Source of the DNA: a virus
DNA length: 37,245 nt
Strand: one strand, 5' to 3'
Virus record (IMG/VR): IMGVR_UViG_3300050821_013262
Coordinates: 1-37,245 of that record
Part shown: positions 23,843 through 30,393 of the stretch, piece by piece
Numbering within the stretch: position 1 is the first letter of the stretch
Layout: every line of letters starts with the position of its first letter
Notes under the pieces: model-generated
Told to the model about the DNA's origin: nothing
What the model saw: the letters and a program-made list of their open reading frames with translations, nothing else
Databases searched by the model: none
Translations under genes and position numbers: made by a program

Positions 23843-24254
23843 AGCTATTTTAAAAAATGTTTTGTTCGAAGAGGAAAGTTTTCGCTCAAAACCCTACAAG
23901 GATACTACCGGAAATTTAACCATCGGAATCGGAAGGAATTTAACAGTTCGCGGAATTAGTTTGGTAGAAGGTAAGTTTTTACTCGATAATGACATCGAAT
24001 GGCATGACGAAAATCTACAAAAGACCTTAAGTTTCTATTCATCTCTTTCGGAGACTCGTCAAGCTGTGATGGTTGATATGAGTTTTAATCTCGGGCTTCG
24101 CGGTCTTCTTGGGTTTGAGGATATGTTGGGCGCCGTTAAATTTGGAGACTACCCTAAAGCTGCTCGCTGTATGCTTGATTCTCTATGGCATAAGCAAGTC
24201 GGAATGCGCGCAGAAAATCTTGCGCGCGCTATGATTACAGATGTTATGGTTTAG
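23826..24254 (+). CDS. Endolysin, T4-type lysozyme (GH24)
   Basis: A 142-residue muramidase after AAGGATTTCGG that cleaves the glycan of peptidoglycan for lysis. The catalytic region EESFRSKPYKDTTGNLTIGI aligns with T4 lysozyme, giving Glu17, Asp26 and Thr32 as the E-D-T triad. The FNLGLRGLLGFEDML segment is the second conserved block. There is no signal peptide or SAR segment at the N-terminus, so a holin is needed, yet no standard holin gene lies beside it. It ends two bases from an opposing gene. Confidence 0.92.
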   Translation: MLPETKAILKNVLFEEESFRSKPYKDTTGNLTIGIGRNLTVRGISLVEGKFLLDNDIEWHDENLQKTLSFYSSLSETRQAVMVDMSFNLGLRGLLGFEDMLGAVKFGDYPKAARCMLDSLWHKQVGMRAENLARAMITDVMV

Positions 24255-24256
24255 AT

Positions 24257-24445
24257 TTATTTTTTTTCCTTAAAAGTCTCTGAAAAAGTAAATTCCAGTT
24301 TTGACTCTCCCGCAGAATTCACAGACGACATGGTTTGCCGCCAGCCAGCGGGGAATTTAATTATAAATCTTTCTTGTCTCCCGTTAGGGAAAGAAGGTAA
24401 TTCCAGGGTAGTAGTTGGCTCTTTAGTTATTATGTACTCCATCAT
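24257..24445 (-). CDS. Hypothetical protein, 62 residues
   Basis: It starts at ATGATG after GGGGAAACTATC and overlaps the upstream RHH gene by 23 bp in another frame. It is a beta-rich small protein (ERFIIKFPAGWRQTMSSVNS). Last gene of the leftward regulatory operon; function unknown. Confidence 0.55.
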   Translation of the reverse strand: MMEYIITKEPTTTLELPSFPNGRQERFIIKFPAGWRQTMSSVNSAGESKLEFTFSETFKEKK

Positions 24446-24611
24446 GATAGTTTCCCCTTTTTTTTGTAAAAGTTTCCATGAAATAATGCGTTAATGCCCG
24501 TTTAATTATAGACGACTGAGTTTCCCCGAGTTCGTGCATAAGTTTTTCCAGTTGACTAATGTCTACTGCTGCAAGACAAACTGATATTCTTTTTGTTACT
24601 GTTGATGACAT
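24423..24611 (-). CDS. Second ribbon-helix-helix protein
   Basis: A 62-residue protein after AAAGGAGACG. Residues 6-45 (TKRISVCLAAVDISQLEKLM then HELGETQSSIIKRALTHYF) fit a CopG/RHH fold: beta strand KRISVCL, helix A, a GETQSS turn, helix B. It is probably a DNA-binding regulator. With the Cro-like protein just upstream it is a candidate binder of the ACTATAGTAATACTA operator at this operon's promoter. Confidence 0.65.
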   Translation of the reverse strand: MSSTVTKRISVCLAAVDISQLEKLMHELGETQSSIIKRALTHYFMETFTKKRGNYHDGVHNN

Positions 24612-24614
24612 ATT

Positions 24615-24812
24615 TTACGTCTCCTTTGGTCTCGAATCCTGAGCGTTTGCTTTGAAAAATCCGTTAGTGTCTTCTTCAATGCGCATTTGCGCGGATATTG
24701 GTATATATCCTTTATGTAGCCATTGATTTAAAACGTTTATTTCAATACCTAATCTTGTTTGTATAGTAAATGCATTTTTATCGTAATGGTTGTATAATTC
24801 TTCAATCTTCAT
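24615..24812 (-). CDS. Cro-like helix-turn-helix regulator
   Basis: A 65-residue protein after AAAAAGGAGAATATT. IEELYNHYDKNAFTIQTRLG then IEINVLNQWLHKGYIPISAQ and RIEEDTNGFFKA follow the pattern of small Cro/YdaS-type phage regulators: helix, turn at RLGIE, recognition helix, then WxxKGYIP and a short dimer strand. It probably represses an early promoter, perhaps that of its own operon at 26461. Confidence 0.65.
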   Translation of the reverse strand: MKIEELYNHYDKNAFTIQTRLGIEINVLNQWLHKGYIPISAQMRIEEDTNGFFKANAQDSRPKET

Positions 24813-24837
24813 AATATTCTCCTTTTTATTTTTAATT

Positions 24838-25104
24838 TTATTTGCTTACTATTTTATTTATTTGCTCCTCTTTTTTTTGATTAATCTTTAATGCCTTAAA
24901 TAACGCATTGATTGCTGATATCTTGTTTTTATATATTGGGTGAGGGAATTCTTTTTCGTTATGAGATTCTTTTTTAAAATAATCTTTTGCAAGCTTTATG
25001 TGATTTATATCAAATTCACCCGCAATGGCTTTGTCGTAATTTGTCCCATTTGTTGTGGTAGTTGTGAAATAATAAATTATGTCTCCTTGTTTAAAGTTTC
25101 TCAT
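24838..25104 (-). CDS. Hypothetical protein, 88 residues
   Basis: It starts after GGAGAAAGAATAAAA. The N-terminus is beta-like (GDIIYYFTTTTTNGTNYDKA), with Lys-rich helices toward the C-terminus. No family recognised. Confidence 0.55.
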   Translation of the reverse strand: MRNFKQGDIIYYFTTTTTNGTNYDKAIAGEFDINHIKLAKDYFKKESHNEKEFPHPIYKNKISAINALFKALKINQKKEEQINKIVSK

Positions 25105-25106
25105 TT

Positions 25107-25256
25107 TTATTCTTTCTCCAGTTTTTCCATTAAATTAATGAGTCGCATTTGAAGATAGAATGCCATTTCTAAATCAAGATCATCTTCTTTAAAGCATATA
25201 TCAATCTCCAGCTTCATGTTTTTAATTCTTTCTTTTAACTTTTCTCTTTCAGTCAT
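25107..25256 (-). CDS. Small helical protein, 49 residues
   Basis: It starts after AAAGGAAAAATAAA. It is a charged helix-pair protein (MTEREKLKERIKNMKLEIDI; MAFYLQMRLINLMEKLEKE). Its stop lies two bases before the next start at 25104, consistent with the operon. No function can be assigned. Confidence 0.5.
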   Translation of the reverse strand: MTEREKLKERIKNMKLEIDICFKEDDLDLEMAFYLQMRLINLMEKLEKE

Positions 25257-25271
25257 TTTATTTTTCCTTTT

Positions 25272-25478
25272 TTATTCTATATTCATCAATTGCATTAAAT
25301 TTTCCGCCGCTTCCTGTTTGCTTGCTCCTTCTGCGTAAGGGGATTTGCAAATAAACCCGTCAAAATAATGTTCTTCGTAATCAGCTGGCCATGCGATAAA
25401 CTCTACTGAAGAATATTCATCAATTATTATTTCGTGTCCTTTATATTCGTATCGGTCGTTATATATATGGATTAACAT
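25272..25478 (-). CDS. Hypothetical protein, 68 residues
   Basis: A small acidic protein with a beta-sheet N-terminal part (YEYKGHEIIIDEYSSVEFIA), an aromatic middle and a C-terminal helix (SKQEAAENLMQLMN). The pattern is common in small phage proteins resembling HicB-type folds, but the match is too weak to name. Starts two bases after the upstream stop. Confidence 0.55.
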   Translation of the reverse strand: MLIHIYNDRYEYKGHEIIIDEYSSVEFIAWPADYEEHYFDGFICKSPYAEGASKQEAAENLMQLMNIE

Positions 25479-25480
25479 TT

Positions 25481-25723
25481 TTATTCACCTAATTTTTCGC
25501 CATACTCAATAACCTCAAAACTATCCCAGTCACAGCAGTCACTTAAATCTTCTATTGCATCGATACCGTGTCCGTCTTTAATTTGCCACATAATTTTGTA
25601 TTCAAATGTTGTTTCGTGTTCATCAATAGACTCTGCGTAGGTATGCATTTGAGTACCGCAATCCGCAATGAAAGCCGCTTTAACCGGATATAATTTTTTA
25701 CCTTTGTAATCAAATCCACTCAT
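25481..25723 (-). CDS. Hypothetical acidic protein, 80 residues
   Basis: It starts in an ATGA overlap with the upstream gene, after AAGGGGAAATAAA. It is strongly acidic, with Cys-Cys in DLSDCCDWDSFEVIEYGEKL. Possible DNA-mimic charge distribution, but this is only composition. Function unknown. Confidence 0.55.
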   Translation of the reverse strand: MSGFDYKGKKLYPVKAAFIADCGTQMHTYAESIDEHETTFEYKIMWQIKDGHGIDAIEDLSDCCDWDSFEVIEYGEKLGE

Positions 25724-25959
25724 TTTATTTCCCCTTGTGTAATTGCCAATTGTGAATCAATCAAGTTAAAAACATCATTCTGCTTGAAGTTTCCCATTTC
25801 ATTGCATAATTGAAATGGCATTTCTTTTGTTCTATCGCAGGTCTTATCATCGCCAGCTAACCAGTAGCACACTTCATATCTATCCCCATTTTCCTCGATT
25901 ATCGTTTCCACAAATTTTTTATCAGCAAAAATTCTTACAGTCAGATTTCGTATTTTCAT
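25720..25959 (-). CDS. Hypothetical protein, 79 residues
   Basis: It starts after AAGGGGAAATAAA, the same spacer sequence as its downstream neighbour, so the intergenic segments look duplicated. It is alpha/beta (IRNLTVRIFADKKFVETIIE; DRYEVCYWLAGDDKTCDRTK). Function unknown. Confidence 0.55.
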   Translation of the reverse strand: MKIRNLTVRIFADKKFVETIIEENGDRYEVCYWLAGDDKTCDRTKEMPFQLCNEMGNFKQNDVFNLIDSQLAITQGEIK

Positions 25960-25974
25960 TTTATTTCCCCTTGT

Positions 25975-26250
25975 TTAGATACTGTAGCCTTCGTTTAATT
26001 TTTTATTGAATGCTATGTTCTGATTTGAATTTAATCGCACTATTTTGGCTTGTGCGTCTAACGCATCCATATTTGCGGCTATTTTTGCAATGAATTCCTG
26101 TATTAATTTTTTGGTTGCCTCAGAAAGCCGAACTTCCGGCATTCCCTTAATTTGTTTAACTTCACCTGTCATGGTTATATATCTGGCGCACAAGTTATCA
26201 AAAATCCCCACCTCTGGCTGGTATTCAAATCTGCCGCATTCAGTTTTCAT
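25975..26250 (-). CDS. Hypothetical protein, 91 residues
   Basis: It starts after AAGGGGAAAAAA. A beta-rich first half (CGRFEYQPEVGIFDNLCARY) is followed by a long helix (KKLIQEFIAKIAANMDALDA). Second gene of the leftward operon. Function unknown. Confidence 0.55.
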   Translation of the reverse strand: MKTECGRFEYQPEVGIFDNLCARYITMTGEVKQIKGMPEVRLSEATKKLIQEFIAKIAANMDALDAQAKIVRLNSNQNIAFNKKLNEGYSI

Positions 26251-26280
26251 TTTTTTCCCCTTATTTGTTGTGTTGGGTCA

Positions 26281-26427
26281 TTAGACCCATTCACCGTTTA
26301 ATTTAATCTCAAGTTTAACCTTCTTTGCATTTACCTTGTTGTGTCTTACCACTGCCGCTTCGGCGTCACACAAGTGACTCCAGTAGCTGTATTGTCCGTA
26401 CATCATCGCTCTGTAACAGTTTTTCAT
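26281..26427 (-). CDS. Small hypothetical protein, 48 residues
   Basis: First gene of the leftward operon behind the promoter at 26461-26489, with a good site (GAGGAAAAGAAA). It is basic and aromatic (NCYRAMMYGQYSYWSHLCDA; KKVKLEIKLNGEWV). No family recognised. Confidence 0.55.
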   Translation of the reverse strand: MKNCYRAMMYGQYSYWSHLCDAEAAVVRHNKVNAKKVKLEIKLNGEWV

Positions 26428-26460
26428 TTTCTTTTCCTCGTTTGTTAACTCAATATGACT

Positions 26461-26489
26461 ATAGTAATACTATGGTATGATAATGTCAA
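26461..26489 (-). promoter_or_regulatory. Leftward promoter with ACTATAGTAATACTA operator
   Basis: TTGACA (26489-26484), a 17-base spacer and TACTAT (26466-26461) on the minus strand. ACTATAGTAATACTA (26458-26472) covers the -10, with ATAGTAATACTAT (26461-26473) forming a 13-bp palindrome. Same design and phase as the promoter at 4942-4970. Confidence 0.75.
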
Positions 26490-26558
26490 CATGTATTTAC
26501 ACTTTCATTTAAATATTTTTTCGGTATACTAAAATGCATACTATATATAAGGGATTTT

Positions 26559-26825
26559 ATGGCTAGTAAACGAATAGTTTGTAAACGTTGCTCAGGACAG
26601 GGTGAAATTATGGGCGGCGGTATGATGCGCATTGAATGCGATGACTGTGAGGGACGTGGTAGATTGTATCCTGACGAAGTCCCTGGTTATAAAAAGCCTG
26701 TTGTTATCGATAAAGAGTCTAAATCATATAAAAATGCTATTAGTCGGATAAAGAAATTGCATCCGGATTTGACTGACGAAGAGGTTATTGATATCTTCGA
26801 AAAAGAATACAACAAGTTGGATTAA
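26559..26825 (+). CDS. DnaJ-type zinc-motif protein
   Basis: An 88-residue protein after AAGGGATTTT. CKRCSGQGEI near the N-terminus and CDDCEGRGRL about 20 residues later form two CxxCxGxG knuckles, as in the DnaJ central zinc domain. A helical C-terminus follows (LHPDLTDEEVIDIFEKEYNK). It begins the packaging operon two bases before the small terminase, so it may act on DNA or with terminase; this is inference. Confidence 0.65.
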   Translation: MASKRIVCKRCSGQGEIMGGGMMRIECDDCEGRGRLYPDEVPGYKKPVVIDKESKSYKNAISRIKKLHPDLTDEEVIDIFEKEYNKLD

Positions 26826-26827
26826 TT

Positions 26828-27289
26828 ATGGCGCGACCTACGATTTATAATCAAGCATTAGCTGACTTGATTTGCGAGCGAGTTGCTACTCATGATATGG
26901 GATTGCAGCAACTTTGTGACACTTACGATGATTTGCCTTGTAAATATACAATACTGAGCTGGAGACACAAATATGACTCATTTTCATCCCAGTACGCGAG
27001 AGCAAAAGAACGTCAAGTTAACCTGTTGGCTGAACAAATATTAGAAATAGCGGACGATGCGAAGAATGATTATACAATTGATGAAAATGGCAAGAAAGTT
27101 ATAGACCATGAGTTAGCTGCGCGCTCACGATTGCGCATAGATTCACGGAAATGGCTTGCTTCAAAACTAGCCCCAAAGCTGTATGGTGACATTGGCAGAA
27201 TAACGTTAGAAGACGGTACAGCAGAATCGGTTAGCAATGTACGCGCTACGGTGGATGCTATTCTGAAGGAAAAAGAAAGGCCGTATTGA
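26828..27289 (+). CDS. terS: Terminase small subunit (Sf6 gp1-like)
   Basis: A 153-residue protein. The N-terminal HTH (ADLICERVATHDMGLQQLCD) and the following YTILSWRHKYDSFSSQYARA then KERQVNLLAEQILEIADDA match the small terminase family typified by Sf6 gp1, which recognises the packaging site on concatemeric DNA and hands it to the large subunit. It lies upstream of the large terminase, although separated from it by about 1.5 kb of accessory genes, which is unusual. The pac site may lie in or near this gene, as in related phages. Confidence 0.85.
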   Translation: MARPTIYNQALADLICERVATHDMGLQQLCDTYDDLPCKYTILSWRHKYDSFSSQYARAKERQVNLLAEQILEIADDAKNDYTIDENGKKVIDHELAARSRLRIDSRKWLASKLAPKLYGDIGRITLEDGTAESVSNVRATVDAILKEKERPY

Positions 27290-27293
27290 TTAT

Positions 27294-27464
27294 TTAGTAA
27301 ATTAGCTTATTAAATATACTTTGACAAAAAAGGCCTGTTGCTACTATAGCTAAGCAAAACACACTCATTTTAAGTCTGTCAATAATTTTGTGCATGCGCA
27401 GTAATTCCAGCTCATGTTCTATAAGTCTTAATTTAGTCTCTATATACTCAGCATTCATCATCAT
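27294..27464 (-). CDS. Coiled-coil membrane protein in reverse orientation
   Basis: A 56-residue frame starting at ATGATGATG after AAAGGGGGG. A charged coiled coil (AEYIETKLRLIEHELELLRM) is followed by a membrane span (VFCLAIVATGLFCQSIF). It lies opposite to the packaging operon and shares a divergent control region, with a perfect 18-bp palindrome, with the gene at 27534. It may act as a membrane accessory protein. Family unknown. Confidence 0.55.
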   Translation of the reverse strand: MMMNAEYIETKLRLIEHELELLRMHKIIDRLKMSVFCLAIVATGLFCQSIFNKLIY

Positions 27465-27489
27465 CCCCCCTTTATTATTTAATAATAAC

Positions 27490-27507
27490 AGTATATCATG
27501 ATATACT
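27490..27507. promoter_or_regulatory. Perfect 18-bp palindromic operator AGTATATCATGATATACT
   Basis: An exact palindrome between divergent genes at 27464 (-) and 27534 (+), containing TATACT -10 candidates on both strands (the -35 matches are weak). TATATCATGATAT is also found at 19999-20011 and in altered form at 20221-20238. Likely bound by the RHH repressor. Confidence 0.6.
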
Positions 27508-27533
27508 TACCGAAAATACAAAAAGGAATTATC

Positions 27534-27737
27534 ATGACGCACAAATTTAAATTTGGCGATGAAGTGGATTATATATATAAAGACGGTGACAAGTCCCCAG
27601 CTACAGTTATTGAGATAAATGATGACGGCGTAGGAATGTGGGTCAAATGGCATGATTCGCCCTGCATGCCAGTACAGTTGATGCCATGCAACAGGTTTGA
27701 GATTAATCATGAGAGAATGAAAAATGAAAAAAGCTAA
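27534..27737 (+). CDS. Small SH3-like hypothetical protein
   Basis: A 67-residue protein starting at ATG 27534 after AAAAGGAATTATC; an upstream in-frame ATG at 27498 lies in the operator. The pattern FGDEVDYIYKDGDKSPATVI then EINDDGVGMWVKW suggests a small five-stranded barrel of SH3/KOW type. First gene of the rightward accessory insert. Function unknown. Confidence 0.55.
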   Translation: MTHKFKFGDEVDYIYKDGDKSPATVIEINDDGVGMWVKWHDSPCMPVQLMPCNRFEINHERMKNEKS

Positions 27738-27849
27738 ACTATTAATAACAGGAGTAATGGCAATTCAGGCGGTGTTTTGTTTGTGCTTGATAATAGCTGC
27801 AGGTGCAGGACTAACGTTTATCATTCACGAACTAATAAAGGCTTGGTAA
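27724..27849 (+). CDS. 41-residue membrane protein
   Basis: It starts inside the end of the previous gene. Basic start (MKKAKLL), then a long hydrophobic stretch (GVMAIQAVFCLCLIIAAGAG, LTFIIHELI). Its stop directly abuts the ATG of the TnpA-like gene. Likely an inner-membrane micro-protein. Function unknown. Confidence 0.5.
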   Translation: MKKAKLLITGVMAIQAVFCLCLIIAAGAGLTFIIHELIKAW

Positions 27850-28437
27850 ATGAAGAGAACAAGAAAAAAAACAACAACGTTAAAAAATTCCCATGTACAT
27901 TGGTATAGAGTGTACATGCATTATACAGAATATAATAAAATTCATGGCACCGATATAGTGAGTTATTGTAACATACATGGCCACGATTTTAACAAATATA
28001 GAAACTGTTTATATGCTTATGGTCTGAATTATGTAGGCAATGAAAAAAAGAAGCATGAGTTTATACAAATGGTAAATGATTGTATGTCGTCAGGAATGAG
28101 CCAGGCAAATTACGCAATATCAATAGGAAAACCCATAGCCCACGTAGTCATGGCTTTCGCCCATCTGAGATTGTTAGACGATTTGGAAAAAGAAAACAAT
28201 ACCGATATAAATAAGGAGAATGAATTGAACTTTGTACCATTGAAAAGTTTATTTAAAAGTAAACAACCCGAAATTGAATTATCGCAAGAACCCCAAGATG
28301 AACCAGTTAATCAGCATCTAATAACATGTCAAAATGACATAGAGATAACTATCAGAGCAGGAATCAAAGTTACATTAGGACAACATATTGGTATGGATAA
28401 AATAATGAAAATAGTAGAATTAATGAGGAACTTATAA
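27850..28437 (+). CDS. IS66 TnpA-like protein with two HTH-type units
   Basis: A 195-residue protein. Residues about 75-105 (FIQMVNDCMSSGMSQANYAI then SIGKPIAHVVMAFAHLR) resemble the SGLSQxxYCxxHGI HTH of IS66 TnpA. A first, weaker unit is visible at 17-55 (HWYRVYMHYTEYNKIHGTDI then VSYCNIHG). The C-terminus, NDIEITIRAGIKVTLGQHIG then MDKIMKIVELMRNL, matches the typical IS66 TnpA end, IEI.LPNG..L....D...L..L...L. Its stop overlaps the TnpB-like start in TAATG, as in IS66 elements. The transposase TnpC is absent and no terminal inverted repeats were seen, so it may be a domesticated DNA-binding protein. Confidence 0.65.
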   Translation: MKRTRKKTTTLKNSHVHWYRVYMHYTEYNKIHGTDIVSYCNIHGHDFNKYRNCLYAYGLNYVGNEKKKHEFIQMVNDCMSSGMSQANYAISIGKPIAHVVMAFAHLRLLDDLEKENNTDINKENELNFVPLKSLFKSKQPEIELSQEPQDEPVNQHLITCQNDIEITIRAGIKVTLGQHIGMDKIMKIVELMRNL

Positions 28438-28790
28438 TGATGTTAACAAGTCTTGCAGATAAAAAAATATATATGGCTAGTAAACCTGTTGATTTTAGAA
28501 TGTCCATAGATGGCTTGTCTCAGATGGTGACTAAAAACAAAATGACGTGGTTACACGATGGCTCTGTGTATGTTTTCTATAATCGACATAAAGATAAAAT
28601 TAAATGTTTATTTTGGGACAGAAATGGATTTGTGCTTTACTATAAACGGTTAGATAACACAAAGTTTAAATTTGCAGAGATGACGGAAGAATTGGCTTCG
28701 GTTTCTCCTGAAGACCTGGAGATTATCTTATCGGGATTTGACCCATCGAAAGTTGAAAGGCAGAATTTGTTAACGCATGAGGCGTCATAA
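28437..28790 (+). CDS. tnpB: IS66 TnpB-like protein
   Basis: A 117-residue protein with the full IS66 Orf2 pattern: KIYMASKPVDFRMSIDGLSQ, DGSVYVFYNRHKDKIKCLFW, DRNGFVLYYKRLDNTKFKFA and SPEDLEIILSGFD. IS66 TnpB is an accessory protein needed for transposition with unknown biochemistry. Here it is intact and followed ten bases later by the large terminase gene rather than tnpC. It is in the same reading direction as the packaging genes, and the ribosome binding site of the terminase (AAGGATTTTAA) lies just past its stop. The intact frame argues for selection. Confidence 0.9.
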   Translation: MMLTSLADKKIYMASKPVDFRMSIDGLSQMVTKNKMTWLHDGSVYVFYNRHKDKIKCLFWDRNGFVLYYKRLDNTKFKFAEMTEELASVSPEDLEIILSGFDPSKVERQNLLTHEAS

Positions 28791-28799
28791 GGATTTTAA

Positions 28800-30338
28800 G
28801 TGGCATCAAAAGAATTGATGGAGTTAAGAACTGATTTATGGGCAAGCTTTCTCTTATTCACGCGTACGTTTTTCCCGCTTGTCACTGGTAGACAATTCGT
28901 TATCAGTGAGCCACCGGGGCGTGAATCGCATTACATAACTATAGCTAAAGAGCTGTCTTTAGTGTCAAGGATGCAATGCCCAAGCCTCAATATCAATGTT
29001 CCGCCGGGTTACGGCAAGTCTGTCTTGCTGTGTATGTGGACAGCATGGACATTAAGCAGGTGGCCAAATTCTCAGTATTTATATATAAGCTATGGTAAAG
29101 TACTTGCTACCAAGCATACCGAGTTCATCAAGCGTGTGATAAGCTGTTCTCATTACCGTGATGTTTTTGATGTGAGTATCAGGCATGACAGTAAAGCGAA
29201 AGACTTCTTCCAAACTAACCATGGGGGAGCGATTAAAAGCTTCGGGTCGACGGGTGCGATCACGGGTCAGGACGCGGGACTTCCTAACGTGCCTCACTTT
29301 AGCGGTGCCGTTATTATGGACGACATGCACAAACCAGATGAAGTCCATTCAGATACAATTCGCGCCTCCGTCATCCAAAATTACAAAGAAACTATCTTAC
29401 AGCGTCCACGAGCCCCAAATGTCCCAATTATCTACCTTGGACAAAGACTGCACGAAGACGACCTGACAGCCTATCTCATGTCAGGACAGGATGAGCGTAC
29501 CTGGAAATCCGTAATACTTAAATCCATTGATGACGCAGGTAATGCCCTTTGTCCAACCATTAACCCGCTTGCTCAACTCCGTGAAAAACAAGATAAAAAT
29601 CCCTATGTATTTGCCTCACAATATCAACAAGACCCAATGCCGGCAGGTGGCGCACTATTCAAGCCTGAAAACTTTGTACTTATGGCCGATGAGCCAAAGA
29701 TAATAAAAACATTCATAACAGCGGATACTGCTGAAACCTCTAAAAGTTATAATGATGCAACGGTATTCGGGTTCTTTGGTTTATATGAAATTGAGTTCAA
29801 TAATCAGAAAACAGGGCAATACGGCATACACTCACTGGATTGCTGGGAAGTACGGGTTGAACCCAAAGACCTGCAAGATGAATTTATGTCCTTCTACTCT
29901 GATTGCATGTTGCATCCTGTTAAGCCATTAGTTGCAGCCATTGAGAAGAAATCTACAGGTGTGACTTTAATCAGTACGTTAAAGGAAGTGCGAGGCCTTG
30001 AGATACGCGACGTAAAACGTACCAAAGCTTCAGGAAGCAAAACAGAGCGATTCCTGGAAATGCAACCGATTATTGCTGCAAAGCTCATATCATTCACCCA
30101 TGGCGCAAAGCATGTGGACTTATGCATTAATCATCTAATTAAGATTACTGCCAATGACACGCACCGACATGATGATATAGCAGATGTTTTTTACGATGCT
30201 ATAAAGATAGGATTAATAGACAGAACATTGCTCAATCAGGCAACAGGTGCAAGAGATTATGAAGCAGTTGCAAATAGTTTTGGACAACGAGTACAAAAGA
30301 TTGATAGATTAAAGAAAGCTGCGTATTTTAAAAAGTAG
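28800..30338 (+). CDS. terL: Terminase large subunit
   Basis: A 512-residue packaging motor starting with GTG at 28800 after AAGGATTTTAA. Walker A is VPPGYGKS at 67-74 and Walker B VIMDD at 171-175. The RNase H-type nuclease domain shows Asp309 (ITADTAETS), Glu382 (AIEKKST) and the HRHDDIADVFYDA aspartates near 458-462. It translocates DNA into the procapsid through the portal and cuts the concatemer by headful. It is directly upstream of the portal gene, with an intergenic gap of 55 bp. All expected catalytic residues are present. Confidence 0.95.
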   Translation: MASKELMELRTDLWASFLLFTRTFFPLVTGRQFVISEPPGRESHYITIAKELSLVSRMQCPSLNINVPPGYGKSVLLCMWTAWTLSRWPNSQYLYISYGKVLATKHTEFIKRVISCSHYRDVFDVSIRHDSKAKDFFQTNHGGAIKSFGSTGAITGQDAGLPNVPHFSGAVIMDDMHKPDEVHSDTIRASVIQNYKETILQRPRAPNVPIIYLGQRLHEDDLTAYLMSGQDERTWKSVILKSIDDAGNALCPTINPLAQLREKQDKNPYVFASQYQQDPMPAGGALFKPENFVLMADEPKIIKTFITADTAETSKSYNDATVFGFFGLYEIEFNNQKTGQYGIHSLDCWEVRVEPKDLQDEFMSFYSDCMLHPVKPLVAAIEKKSTGVTLISTLKEVRGLEIRDVKRTKASGSKTERFLEMQPIIAAKLISFTHGAKHVDLCINHLIKITANDTHRHDDIADVFYDAIKIGLIDRTLLNQATGARDYEAVANSFGQRVQKIDRLKKAAYFKK

Positions 30339-30393
30339 AGCTATAGGATATACTCTTTGTATAAAATTTTCCAGGGACTGGGGATTTATCGCA

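Noticed and set aside
27850-28790. Annotation as a complete IS66 insertion sequence
   Set aside because: The tnpC transposase is absent and no terminal inverted repeats or target duplication were seen. The genes fit tightly into the phage operon.
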